Assembly: GCF_024171925.1 (NCBI RefSeq)
Contig: NZ_JAMTCO010000007.1
Span: 248,001-312,000, forward strand
DNA: 64,000 bases
Source: Actinokineospora diospyrosa
GTDB taxonomy: Bacteria > Actinomycetota > Actinomycetes > Mycobacteriales > Pseudonocardiaceae
Direction: 5' to 3'
The notes beneath the pieces were generated by a model. It searched no databases. It saw nothing but the letters and a program-made list of their open reading frames with translations, and was not told where the DNA came from. This document shows, piece by piece, positions 9,042-18,578 of the stretch. How positions within the stretch are numbered: the first letter of the stretch is position 1; every line of letters starts with the position of its first letter. The position numbers and the translations under genes were made by a program.

Positions 9042-10943
9042 ATGCCCCAGCGCGCGGCCAGTGCCACTACCCGGTCAGGCCAAGAGGCCCCCGAGTCCCC
9101 CGGCCGCTTGGTCGCCCAGCGCGGTTTGTTCCGCGGACCGGATCCGGTGTGCCCCGACAGCCTCTACGCCACGGTTGTGGCGGGTGCCGCAGACCGTGAA
9201 CGCGACCGGCTGATCGTTAGGCCCTACTCCGAGGTGAGCACCGACACGTACTTCGGTCGCTTCCCCGCTTCTTACTGGCAGCGGTGGACCGTCGTCGGTG
9301 AGGTCACCGTCGAGTTGGTGCTGACCGGAACCGCTCGGGTCTCCTTGGTCGCCTCGGACGAAGAGGGCGGCACTCGCGTAGTGGCCGCCCGCGACATCGG
9401 CGACGCTGCGGGCGAGACGGTTCGGCTGACCGCCAAGCTGGACAAGTTCCTCGACGGCGGGTTCCTCTGGCTCGACGTCACCACCGAGGCGGGCGAACTG
9501 CTCGTAGAGCGACTCGACTGGACCGTTGAGGCGCCCGAGCGATTCGTGCCCACCTCTGTCGTGATCTGCACCTTTAACCGTGCCGACGACTGCGTGCGCA
9601 CCCTCGGGTCGCTTGCCGCGGACAACGGCGCGCTGTCGGTCCTAGACGCTGTCTACGTCGTCGACCAAGGCACTGACACCGTTGAGTCGCGGACTAACTT
9701 CCCCGACCTCGAAAAGGGCCTCGGCGGCCGGTTGCGCTACCTGCGCCAGCCGAACCTCGGCGGTGCGGGCGGTTTTGGCCGGGGCATGTACGAAGTCGTC
9801 CGTAGTGGCGAGTCGAACGTGCTGCTCATGGACGACGACGTGCTGTGCGAGCCGGAGATCGCCGTGCGGCTCTCCGCGTTCGCGAACCGCACCAGCCGAC
9901 CCACCCTGGTCGGCGGCCAGATGCTGCGGCTGCTGCACCCCACCAAGCTGGTCGCGGGCGCTGAGTACGCCGACTTCAACCAGCTGATCCCCGGCAAGGT
10001 CGTCGCCAACGCGCTCGACGACGTCGACCTGCTCGACGAAGCCCTCGACGAGGACGGCGAGCCCACCGGCCTGCCCAACCGCGGCGACCGCCGAGTCGAC
10101 GCCGACTACAACGCCTGGTGGTCCTGCCTCATCCCGAACACGATCATCCGCGAGCTGGGCCTGCCGATCCCGCTGTTCTTCCAGTGGGACGACGTCGAGT
10201 ACGGCTACCGCGCCCGGACCCGCGGCTACGCCACGGTGACCCTGCCCGGCGCCGGTCTCTGGCACGCCGACTTCGACTGGAAAGACGGCGACCAGTGGGG
10301 CCAGTACTTCGCCCTCCGCAACGCCATGATCGTCGCGACGCTCTACTCGCCGTTCCCGCCCAAGCAGGTCGCCAGGGTGTTCACCTCCCGGGTCGCGCGG
10401 GCGCTGCTGGCGATGCAGTACGGCCTGGCAGCCACCCTGATCAAGGCGGCGGAGGACTTCCTCGTCGGCCCCGACGTGCTCGCCGACGGCGGGCAGGCGG
10501 CGGCGGCCGGCATCAGGGCGATCCGTGCCCAGTACCCTGACACGGTCGCGCACCCGGTTGGCTCGTTGCCGGAACTCGGCTTGGAGTACGTGCCCATGGT
10601 TCAGGCCGACATCGCGCCGAAGAACCCCAGGGTGGCACTGGCCAAGCAGTTGGTGCGGCTGGCTCGGGGGCGGACCAACTTCGGCGTCGGCGCCGTCCCG
10701 GCGCGGGACTCCGCGTGGTGGCACGTGTCCCGGTTCGACCGGGTGGTGGTCACCGACGCGGCGCAGGACAGCGTCCGGATCCGGGAGCGGGACAAGGACA
10801 CGGCCATCGAACTCGGCAAGCGCGCGGTGGTGCTCGCGCGCAGGCTGCTCGCCGACAGCGCGCGGGTCGCCGCCGACTACCGCGCGGCCATCCCGGCCGC
10901 GACGAGCACCGAGAACTGGGAACGGCTTTACGGCCCGCGGTGA
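9042..10943 (+). CDS. GlfT2-like galactofuranosyltransferase paralogue
   Basis: The 633-residue product has the GlfT2 architecture: an N-terminal beta-sandwich (about residues 55-165), a GT-A domain starting with SVVICTFNRADDC, and a helical C-terminus. Catalytic features are the DDD at 264-266 (LLMDDDVLCEPE), WWSCLIP, QWDDVEYGYRA and the metal-binding His in GLWHADFDW. It is clearly related to the next gene but its WDDxEY/H region differs more from mycobacterial GlfT2 (Rv3808c). GlfT2 extends galactan with alternating beta-1,5 and beta-1,6 galactofuranose on the lipid carrier. The paralogue could share this work, set a different linkage, or act on another galactofuranosyl polymer. The ATG at 9042 has GGAGGA 11 nt upstream; the spacing is rather long. 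Confidence 0.88.
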   Translation: MPQRAASATTRSGQEAPESPGRLVAQRGLFRGPDPVCPDSLYATVVAGAADRERDRLIVRPYSEVSTDTYFGRFPASYWQRWTVVGEVTVELVLTGTARVSLVASDEEGGTRVVAARDIGDAAGETVRLTAKLDKFLDGGFLWLDVTTEAGELLVERLDWTVEAPERFVPTSVVICTFNRADDCVRTLGSLAADNGALSVLDAVYVVDQGTDTVESRTNFPDLEKGLGGRLRYLRQPNLGGAGGFGRGMYEVVRSGESNVLLMDDDVLCEPEIAVRLSAFANRTSRPTLVGGQMLRLLHPTKLVAGAEYADFNQLIPGKVVANALDDVDLLDEALDEDGEPTGLPNRGDRRVDADYNAWWSCLIPNTIIRELGLPIPLFFQWDDVEYGYRARTRGYATVTLPGAGLWHADFDWKDGDQWGQYFALRNAMIVATLYSPFPPKQVARVFTSRVARALLAMQYGLAATLIKAAEDFLVGPDVLADGGQAAAAGIRAIRAQYPDTVAHPVGSLPELGLEYVPMVQADIAPKNPRVALAKQLVRLARGRTNFGVGAVPARDSAWWHVSRFDRVVVTDAAQDSVRIRERDKDTAIELGKRAVVLARRLLADSARVAADYRAAIPAATSTENWERLYGPR

Positions 10944-11044
10944 GCGGGCCGGTGCGCGCAGGAGAACAACAAAGACCTGGCAGGACCACCCAGGGGGACA
11001 ACCCGGTTCCCGGGGATCCACGGCAGGCTCGCTGGAGGAGCGAA

Positions 11045-12940
11045 GTGACCGAGCAGGGCAAAACGAACAGAACCGGTGCGCATGCCGTGCTGCAGCGGGT
11101 GATCTTGCCGCGGGGCACGGACCCGGTGGACGTCCGCCCGCTCTACCTGGACGAGCCGGACGCCATCCACAGCCTCGTGTCGGCCAGGACGAAGGTGACC
11201 ATCCCCGGCTCGGCCAGGGTGTCGTTCGCCTCGTACTTCAACGCCTTCCCGGCCAGCTACTGGAAGCGCTGGACCCGGGTCAGCGAGGTCGTGCTGCGGC
11301 TGAGCGCGCGCGGAGCGGGCCGGGTCGACGTGTACCGGTCCAAGCCCAACGGCGACCAGGTGCACCTCACCGGCCAGGCCGTGCGCACCGAGGGCGACGA
11401 GCCAGCCCAGGTGGAGTTCCGGATCAGCCTCGCCCCCTTCGAGGACGGCGGCTGGATCTGGTTCGACGTGTTCACCGAGGACTCCCCGCTGGAGATCTCG
11501 GACGCGGCTTGGACGACCGACCTGCAGCTGCCGCCGACCAGGCTGTCCATCGGCACCACCACGTTCAACCGGGTCGACGACTGCGTGAACTCGCTGCTCG
11601 CGCTCGGCGAGGACCCGGTCGTGCTGGACGCGCTGACCAAGGTCTACGTGGCCGACCAGGGCACCCAGAAGATCTCCAGCCACCCCCGCTTCACCGAGGC
11701 GGCCGCGCTGCTCGGCGACCGCCTCGAGGTGATCGAGCAGGGCAACCTGGGCGGCTCCGGCGGCTTCAGCCGGGCGTTCTTCGAGACGATCGAGCACTCC
11801 GACGTCGACCAGATCATGCTGATGGACGACGACATCTCGCTGGAGCCGGACTCGATCCTGCGCGCCAGCATGTTCGCCCGCGCCGCGACCGCCCCGGTGA
11901 TCGTCGGCAGCCAGATGCTGAACCTGCAGGCCAAGGCCAGGCTGCACAGCATGGGCGAGGTCGTCGACCTGAGCAGCTTCACCTGGCGGGCCGCGCCAGG
12001 CGCGCTCACCGACCACGACTTCGGCCTCAAGTCGTTGCGCGAGACCAAGAAGCTGCACCGCCGCATCGACGCCACCTACAACGGGTGGTGGATGTGCCTG
12101 TTCCCCCGCGAGATCATCAAGGCGACCGGCCTCCCGCTCCCCCTGTTCATCAAGTGGGACGACGCCGAGTACTCGCTGCGCGCGCTGGAGAAGGGTTACC
12201 CCACGGTCACCCTGCCCGGCTCCGGCGTCTGGCACATGCCCTGGACCGACAAGAACGACGCGTCGGACTGGACCGCCTACTTCCACCTGCGCAACCGCCT
12301 GATCGTCGCGGCGCTGCACACCCCGCACGACCACCGCAAGGTGCTGCTCAAGCAGGGTCTGCGGGTCACCATCCGCAGGCTGCTGTCGATGGAGTACTCG
12401 ACGGTCGCGATCGAGCTCAAGGCCATCGAGGACTTCCTGGCGGGCCCGGACCGCCTCTTCGACCTCCTGCCGACAGTCCTGCCGGAGGTCCAACGCATCC
12501 GCAAGCAGTACGCGGACGCCCAAACCCTCCCGTCGGCCAGCGAGTTCCCGCCGCCCACCCTGGACGCGGTGCACGCCGAGCGCATGCTGCGCCCCCCGGT
12601 GAACCCGGCCAAGATCGCCGCCCAGGCCGCCCAGGCGCTGCTGCACAACCTGCGCCCCCCGGCCCCGGAATCCGCCGACCGCCCCCAGGTGAACGTCCCC
12701 GCGGGCAGCGCCCTCTGGTTCCTCCTGGGCAACCTGGACAGCGCCACCGTCTCCAACCCGGACGGCAGCGGCGTCGCCTTCCGCAAGCGCGACCCGGAAA
12801 CCTTCCGCGAACTGGCCAAACAAGCCACCGGCGCCTACCGCCGCCTGGCCGCCGAATGGCCGACCGCGAAGGACACCTGGCGAGCCGCCCTCCCAGAACT
12901 CACCTCCGTCGAGTCCTGGCGCAAGGTCTTCGAGAGCTAG
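11045..12940 (+). CDS. glfT2: Galactofuranosyltransferase GlfT2
   Basis: The 631-residue protein matches GlfT2 of galactan synthesis: a beta-sandwich N-terminal domain with FNAFPASYWKRWT, the GT-A start LSIGTTTFNRVDDC, the DDD metal motif at 261-263, NGWWMCLFPRE, then IKWDDAEYSLRALEKGYPTV and VWHMPWTDKND with the catalytic His. These follow the mycobacterial enzyme closely. It uses UDP-galactofuranose from Glf to polymerise the galactan on decaprenyl-diphosphate at the inner membrane face. The GTG at 11045 was chosen because GGAGGAG ends 4 nt before it; the frame is open 110 codons further upstream into the preceding gene. A separate ribosome site and a 101-bp gap suggest independent translation from the paralogue. 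A terminator follows. Confidence 0.95.
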   Translation: MTEQGKTNRTGAHAVLQRVILPRGTDPVDVRPLYLDEPDAIHSLVSARTKVTIPGSARVSFASYFNAFPASYWKRWTRVSEVVLRLSARGAGRVDVYRSKPNGDQVHLTGQAVRTEGDEPAQVEFRISLAPFEDGGWIWFDVFTEDSPLEISDAAWTTDLQLPPTRLSIGTTTFNRVDDCVNSLLALGEDPVVLDALTKVYVADQGTQKISSHPRFTEAAALLGDRLEVIEQGNLGGSGGFSRAFFETIEHSDVDQIMLMDDDISLEPDSILRASMFARAATAPVIVGSQMLNLQAKARLHSMGEVVDLSSFTWRAAPGALTDHDFGLKSLRETKKLHRRIDATYNGWWMCLFPREIIKATGLPLPLFIKWDDAEYSLRALEKGYPTVTLPGSGVWHMPWTDKNDASDWTAYFHLRNRLIVAALHTPHDHRKVLLKQGLRVTIRRLLSMEYSTVAIELKAIEDFLAGPDRLFDLLPTVLPEVQRIRKQYADAQTLPSASEFPPPTLDAVHAERMLRPPVNPAKIAAQAAQALLHNLRPPAPESADRPQVNVPAGSALWFLLGNLDSATVSNPDGSGVAFRKRDPETFRELAKQATGAYRRLAAEWPTAKDTWRAALPELTSVESWRKVFES

Positions 12941-12958
12941 TACTCGCTCTCTCGTGAG

Positions 12959-12982
12959 AAGGCGGCCCACCCGGGCCGCCTT
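12959..12982 (+). terminator. Intrinsic terminator after glfT2
   Basis: A 9-bp perfect stem (AAGGCGGCC/GGCCGCCTT) with a 6-nt loop is followed by a T-rich tract (CTTTCTTT). Confidence 0.9.
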
Positions 12983-13010
12983 CTTTCTTTGCCCACCCGG
13001 TATTTTCCCG

Positions 13011-13085
13011 CCTGCCGCGCCTGCCGCGCCTGCCGCGCCTGCCGCGCCTGCCGCGCCTGCCGCGCCTGCCGCGCCTGCCGCGCCT
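13011..13085. repeat. 9-bp tandem repeat (minisatellite)
   Basis: Eight perfect copies of CCTGCCGCG plus a partial copy follow directly after the glfT2 terminator. The period is a multiple of three, but no plausible gene covers it. Confidence 0.97.
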
Positions 13086-13239
13086 CGCCCACGCTCAACC
13101 TCGTGCTGCACGTTCGCCGTGCGCACAACCCCAGACGCCCTGATCGGTCCCGGCCGCGCGCCTAATCCCTCGCAGCCGCCCCACCTACCACCCCTCCGGC
13201 TAGCCCTACCGCGCCCCCTCTTCGCGCGCGCCCGCACGC

Positions 13240-13352
13240 GTCCGGGGGCGCAGCCCCCACCCTCTCCGGGGGGCGTCCCCAGGCCCATCTTACCAGGTCA
13301 GGGCCACAATCGATCTTCGTCAGCACCTCTGAAGATCGACATGTGGATAACT
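13240..13352. repeat. GC-hairpin / TTATCCACA repeat, copy 1
   Basis: The copy begins with a hairpin GGGGGC-GCA-GCCCCC, then CCTCTCCGGGGGGCG, about 60 variable bases, and ends with GAAGATCGACATGTGGATAA. The last nine bases (13342-13350) are the complement of the DnaA box TTATCCACA. Three more copies occur in this window. Confidence 0.88.
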
Positions 13353-13749
13353 TCTGTCCCTGAACCGGGTGAATAGAGGTCACCCGCTCGAACGGCACGC
13401 CCTGGTCGGCGCGCGGAGCGGTCAGCCACGCCATGAAGTCATCCCCGCAGGCACTTTTGGCCGCCCCTACGGCCCGTTCCCCTGGCTCACGGGACCGCGC
13501 GACCCGCCCGCATCCAACGCCCAGGCTTACCTGCCGCACGCTTCCGGCAGCTTCACCACTGCCCTGACCGCCCGCTCCGCGCCCGCGTACCCCGTTAGGC
13601 GCTCCCAGCGGTCTCCTCGTGCCCTTGAGGCCCCAAGCCGCTCCCTGCCCGCGCTCCGGCAGCTTCAGCCGCGCTCAACACCCCACGCCCGGCAGTACTA
13701 CCGCCCTCCGGCACCCCCGCCGCACCCCACTTCGCACACACGCGGGTTC

Positions 13750-13862
13750 GGGGGCGCAGCCCCCACCCTCACCGGGGGGCGGCCCCAGGGCCAGTCTACT
13801 AGGCCCCACCGACAGTGGATCTTGGGAAAGCTGGCTCGAAGATCGACATGTGGATAACTTTT
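13750..13862. repeat. GC-hairpin / TTATCCACA repeat, copy 2
   Basis: Same structure and orientation as copy 1: hairpin GGGGGCGCAGCCCCC, CCCTCACCGGGGGGCG, then GACAGTGGATCTTGGGAAAG and GATCGACATGTGGATAACTT. The DnaA-box-like 9-mer is at 13849-13857. Confidence 0.88.
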
Positions 13863-14020
13863 GTCACCCAGATGGACGAATTTCGGGGAGCGCACGCGAA
13901 GGGGAGTGCCTGGTCAGCGCGAAGTCGGGGCGGCGGAACCACGCGGCGAAGAGGGCTGCTGGAGCCAACACGGGCCGCGGGGTCCGGTGGCGGGTTTGGC
14001 CTGGTCGCGCTGGCCTGAGA

Positions 14021-14048
14021 GGCCCCGCCCGGTCCGGCGGGCGGGGCC
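14021..14048 (-). terminator. Hairpin terminator for the small conserved gene
   Basis: A perfect 10-bp stem (GGCCCCGCCC/GGGCGGGGCC) with an 8-nt loop lies just past the stop of the leftward gene. There is no clear T tract, which is common in actinomycetes. Confidence 0.75.
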
Positions 14049-14058
14049 GTTCCAGGGG

Positions 14059-14415
14059 TTAGACGTCAGTGCTGCGGGCGATGTGTTCGCGCAGGGCGAT
14101 CGGGGCTCCTGCCAGGTCCTCGTCGTTGCAGAGCAGCTTGACGTCGTAGTAGGGCCTGCCCTCGCGGTCGTCGTAGTCGAGGTGGATGGCGATCACGTCG
14201 ACCGGTTCGCCCAGCCAGTCCTGCGTGCGCCGCAGCCACGACGCGGCCCGCTCCAGGGCCGTGGGGAGGTCGTCGTCGCGGAACTCGACCGGGCGGTAGG
14301 GGACACCTTGGACCTGGTCACCCGGGTTGGCTGGCCTCGGTAGGTCGACGGAGACGCCGACATCGTCGAGGCGGAGTGCGATGGACTCGGTGTTGTCACT
14401 GGCGAGCTCGCTCAC
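14059..14415 (-). CDS. Small conserved-looking protein of unknown function
   Basis: The 118-residue acidic protein has no recognised domain. It is soluble-looking with a mixed alpha/beta pattern: DNTESIALRLDDVGVSVDL, an aromatic helix AASWLRRTQDWLG, and a strand pair VIAIHLDYDDREGRPYYDV. The GTG at 14415 was chosen because GGGAGA lies upstream with usable spacing; an ATG at 14460 would add 15 residues but lacks a ribosome site. It is divergent from the cold-shock gene, with about 245 bp between the starts. A hairpin terminator follows its stop. The predicted product looks like a real protein with good third-position GC, but no function can be assigned. Confidence 0.65.
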   Translation of the reverse strand: MSELASDNTESIALRLDDVGVSVDLPRPANPGDQVQGVPYRPVEFRDDDLPTALERAASWLRRTQDWLGEPVDVIAIHLDYDDREGRPYYDVKLLCNDEDLAGAPIALREHIARSTDV

Positions 14416-14660
14416 CTTGACAGCGTCTCCCAGCGGGTGGCCGGTCGCAACCCCCGGCATACGGGTGCGCGGGCGATCCGGTGTGTGGTTGACTGTATCC
14501 GGTCGTGAATTTTCTTGAGTACGTGTTAGATCACGCTCGCAAGAGATCGTTGCGGGCGCGCGGTTTTCCTCCAGGTCAAGCCGGAGAAGTCGCCGTCTGA
14601 AACCGACCATGGGTTTGCGCGACCGCGCAGGCCCAAGCGGTACCTGTTGAGGAGATAGAC

Positions 14661-14864
14661 GTGGCACAGGGCACAGTCAAGTGGTTCAACTCCGAGAAGG
14701 GCTTCGGCTTCATTCAGCCGGACGACGGCGGCGCCGACGTCTTCGTGCACTACTCGGAGATCCAGGGGTCGGGCTTCAAGACCCTGGACGAGAACCAGCG
14801 CGTTGAGTTCGAGATCGGCCAGGGCCAGAAGGGCCCGCAGGCCACCGGCGTCCGCGCCGTCTGA
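14661..14864 (+). CDS. cspA: Cold-shock protein (CspA family)
   Basis: The 67-residue protein is a complete cold-shock domain: [15 protein letters not shown] (RNP1), then DVFVHYSEI (RNP2), with length typical of CspA. It binds single-stranded RNA/DNA and acts as an RNA chaperone. It starts at GTG with GAGGAGA about 6 nt upstream. The roughly 245-bp region before it, shared with the divergent small gene, could hold a long 5' leader, as often seen for csp genes, but no specific element could be recognised. A strong terminator follows. Confidence 0.97.
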   Translation: MAQGTVKWFNSEKGFGFIQPDDGGADVFVHYSEIQGSGFKTLDENQRVEFEIGQGQKGPQATGVRAV

Positions 14865-14881
14865 TCTTAGATTCGCAAGTT

Positions 14882-14915
14882 CCGAGGCCCGACCCCGCAA
14901 GGGGCCGGGCCTCGG
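14882..14915 (+). terminator. Intrinsic terminator after cspA
   Basis: A perfect 10-bp outer stem CCGAGGCCCG/CGGGCCTCGG encloses an inner CCCC-GCAA-GGGG stem and is followed by TCCTTT. Confidence 0.93.
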
Positions 14916-15280
14916 TCCTTTCTCTGGCCCCGACCAGGCGATCCACCTCGCCGGGCCGTCCGGAATTCGCCCGTCCGGGTGACAGAAGTTATCCACATGT
15001 CGATCTTCAAGCCGCTCTCCCAAGATCCACTGTCGGTGGGGCCCGGTAAACTGGCACCGGGGCCGCCCCCCGGTGAGGGTGGGGGCTGCGCCCCCGGACG
15101 CGTGCGGGTGCGCGCGAAGCGGGGGGCGGGGCGGGAAGCAGGGGGCGGCAAGAGAGCGCGGCGAGGGCAAGACGGGTGGGGGCAGTGGGGGAGCGGGGCG
15201 GTAAGAGGGGCAAGCGGGGAGTGGAGAGCCCGCGACACGCCGAAGGTGGGTAAGGAGATTCGGCGGGTTTCAGCTAGGGG
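14916..15280. other. Intergenic region with inverted repeat copy
   Basis: A gap of 365 bp without a gene. It carries copy 3 of the GC-hairpin/TTATCCACA repeat in inverted orientation; the rest is purine-rich GC DNA with no recognised signal. Confidence 0.75.
14985..15100. repeat. GC-hairpin / TTATCCACA repeat, copy 3 (inverted)
   Basis: Reverse-oriented relative to copies 1 and 2. It starts with AAGTTATCCACATGTCGATC (DnaA-box 9-mer at 14989-14997) and ends with the GGGGGCTGCGCCCCC hairpin at about 15080-15095. Its middle is nearly identical to copy 2, including the complement of GACAGTGGATCTTGGGA. Confidence 0.88.
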
Positions 15281-16096
15281 TCAGAACCAGCGCTCAAGCA
15301 CCAGTGCCACGCCGTCCTCCGAGTTCGGTGCCGTGATCTCGTCCGCAGCCGCCTTGACGTCCGCGTGGGCGTTGGCCATGGCTACCCCGTGACCGGCCCA
15401 GCGCAGCATCTCGATGTCGTTGGGCATGTCACCGAAGGCGATCACCGCTGACTGCGGTACCCCCTCGATCTCGGCCACCTCCGCCAGCCCCTTCGCCTTC
15501 GTCACGCCCGGCGCGGAGATCTCCAGCAGGCCCAGGCCCGTGGAATACGTCACATCCACGCTGTTGCCGAGCAGTTCGCGGGCCGCCAGCAGCATCTCCG
15601 CGCTGGTCATCGACTCGTGCCGGACCAGCAGCTTCACCGCGGGATGCCCAAGGACCTCCCCGCGGGGAGCGATCGTCAGCTCGTCCACCGAGTCGCCCCA
15701 CGGGTTCGAGTAGCCGCGTTCGGCCGCGTAGGGCGCTTCCAGGTGCGGGCCACCGACCACGACGCGTTCGGTGGCGACCGCCATCCCCGGTAGGGCCTTC
15801 TCGAGCGTGTGCGTCACGTCGTGCAGGCGGACGGGGTCCAGTTGGTGTGCGGAGACCACATAGCCGGAGCTGATGTCGTAGATGATCGCGCCATTGGCGC
15901 ACACGGCGTACCCGTTGAGGCCCGCGCTGTCGGACACCGGTGGGATCCAGCGCGGCGGGCGGCCGCTGACCAGCACGAACGGGGTGCCAGCTGCGACAAC
16001 CCGGGCGATCACGCGCACCGTGCGGTCGGTGACCCGCTCCAGCGGGCCGAGCAGGGTGCCGTCGATGTCGGAGGCGACGAGGCGGGGCGAGTCCAC
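15281..16096 (-). CDS. Cof-type HAD-IIB phosphatase
   Basis: This 271-residue HAD hydrolase has motif I at the N-terminus (ASDIDGTLLGP, nucleophile Asp), motif II in FVLVSGRPPRW, the Lys of motif III in HPAVKLLV, and motif IV in IAFGDMPNDIEML. The cap lies between motifs II and III, the type IIB arrangement of Cof proteins. Such enzymes dephosphorylate sugar phosphates or similar small metabolites in the cytosol; the substrate cannot be read from the sequence. The GTG start at 16096 has GGGGAGGA about 7 nt upstream. It is divergent from the LLM oxidoreductase gene with only 80 bp between, so promoters probably overlap. Confidence 0.93.
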   Translation of the reverse strand: MDSPRLVASDIDGTLLGPLERVTDRTVRVIARVVAAGTPFVLVSGRPPRWIPPVSDSAGLNGYAVCANGAIIYDISSGYVVSAHQLDPVRLHDVTHTLEKALPGMAVATERVVVGGPHLEAPYAAERGYSNPWGDSVDELTIAPRGEVLGHPAVKLLVRHESMTSAEMLLAARELLGNSVDVTYSTGLGLLEISAPGVTKAKGLAEVAEIEGVPQSAVIAFGDMPNDIEMLRWAGHGVAMANAHADVKAAADEITAPNSEDGVALVLERWF

Positions 16097-16176
16097 GGGG
16101 ACATCCTCCCCGACGCCGCGACCCGGTTCCGGTGGCCTTCGTTACCCCCGGGTCGGGCTGCCGCTAGGTTCGCCTG

Positions 16177-17160
16177 GTGCGCGTAGGAATTGTCATCCTC
16201 CCCGAGCATCGCTGGTGGGCCGCCGAGCCCAGGTGGCGCGGCGCCGAGGAATACGGCTTCGACCACGCCTGGACCTATGACCACCTCGGCTGGCGGACGC
16301 TGGTCGACGGGCCCTGGTTCGACTCGATCCCCACCCTGACCGCGGCGGCGATGGTGACCTCCGAGATCCGGCTCGGAACCTTCGTCGTCTCCCCCAACTT
16401 CCGGCACCCGGTCCCGCTGGCCAGGCAGGTGCTGGCCGTGGACGACATCTCCGACGGCCGGTTCATGCTCGGTCTCGGCTCCGGGGCCAGCGGCCTCGGC
16501 GGCTACGACCGGCAGGCCATGGGCCACGGCGCCGAGGACACCACGCAGGCGCAGGTCGCCGACCGGTTCGCCGAGTTCGTCGAGCTCTCCGACGCCCTGC
16601 TCACCCGGGACCGGACGACCTTCACCGGCGAGCACTACCGGACCGAAGAGGCCCGCAGCGCCCCCGGCTGCGTCCAGCGGCCCCGGGTGCCCTTCCTGAT
16701 CGCCGCGAACGGTCCACGGGCCATGCGCCTGGCCGCCCGCTACGGCCAGGGCTGGGTGACCACCGGGGCCCCGGGCGCAGCCACCGCGGACGCCTGGTGG
16801 GCCGACGTGGCCAAGCGGGCGAAGCGGTTCGACGACATCCTCGCCGAGCTGGGCCGCGACCCGGCCACCATCGACCGCTACGTCAGCGTCGACGCCTCCC
16901 CGCTGTTCTCCCTGGAGAGCGTCGCCGCGTTCACCGACCACCTCGGCCGGGCCCGCGACACCGGGTTCACCGACGTGGTCGTGCACTGGCCGCGGCCGGA
17001 CGGCCCCTACGCGGGGCGCGAGCTGATCCTCGAGGAGGTCGCCGCCGACGTGCTGCCGCTGCTGGGTGGTTGCGCCACCCGCCGCGACGCCAACAACTCC
17101 GCGCCACCGAGCAACGGGTCCGGGGTGTCAGGCGTCAGAGAAGGCGGGGGAGGGAAATAG
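16177..17160 (+). CDS. LLM-class (luciferase-like) flavin/F420-dependent oxidoreductase
   Basis: The 327-residue protein is a luciferase-like TIM barrel: N-terminal strand VGIVILPEHRW, TYDHLGWR, TSEIRLGTFVVSPNFRHP, then DDISDGRFMLGLGSG, the conserved family motif, and IAANGPRAMRLAARYGQGW. In actinomycetes most such proteins use F420 and act as reductases on cyclic or aldehyde substrates; FMN use cannot be excluded. The C-terminal ~25 residues are low-complexity Gly/Ser. Translation starts at GTG 16177; no strong ribosome site precedes it, so a leaderless transcript is possible given the short divergent region. There is no functional link to the cell-wall genes around it. Confidence 0.9.
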   Translation: MRVGIVILPEHRWWAAEPRWRGAEEYGFDHAWTYDHLGWRTLVDGPWFDSIPTLTAAAMVTSEIRLGTFVVSPNFRHPVPLARQVLAVDDISDGRFMLGLGSGASGLGGYDRQAMGHGAEDTTQAQVADRFAEFVELSDALLTRDRTTFTGEHYRTEEARSAPGCVQRPRVPFLIAANGPRAMRLAARYGQGWVTTGAPGAATADAWWADVAKRAKRFDDILAELGRDPATIDRYVSVDASPLFSLESVAAFTDHLGRARDTGFTDVVVHWPRPDGPYAGRELILEEVAADVLPLLGGCATRRDANNSAPPSNGSGVSGVREGGGGK

Positions 17161-17169
17161 GGGGGGACC

Positions 17170-17208
17170 GATCGGCCCCGGCGCCGGGGGAGGACGCCGG
17201 GGCCGATC
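17170..17208 (+). terminator. Hairpin after the LLM oxidoreductase gene
   Basis: A perfect 14-bp stem (GATCGGCCCCGGCG and complement) with an 11-nt loop lies 10 bp past the stop codon. There is no T tract. Confidence 0.8.
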
Positions 17209-17288
17209 CCCGTCGACCACACCCGGCGCGACCTTGAGGGTGATCTGTGCCTCGCCGTCGGGCCCCGGCCACCGCGCGGGTAGCCTGA

Positions 17289-18512
<1,224 letters not shown>

Positions 18513-18578
18513 GCGAAACACCGCGGCCGTTCCCCCGATGTCCTGTCGGGGGAACACCACGACCGGGAGGTAAGCCAA

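Larger units (their letters stand above)
12983..14020. other. Repeat-rich intergenic region
   Basis: About 1 kb without a convincing gene. Open frames here are shadows of GC-rich repeats. It holds a 9-bp minisatellite and two copies of the GC-hairpin/TTATCCACA repeat, with Pro/Ala-coding-looking low-complexity DNA between them. Confidence 0.75.

Noticed and set aside
10928-13288. A 786-codon reverse-strand open frame across glfT2
   Set aside because: It is a shadow of the GlfT2 gene: low-complexity Arg/Gly/Val product, no ribosome site, and the sense strand encodes a clear GlfT2.
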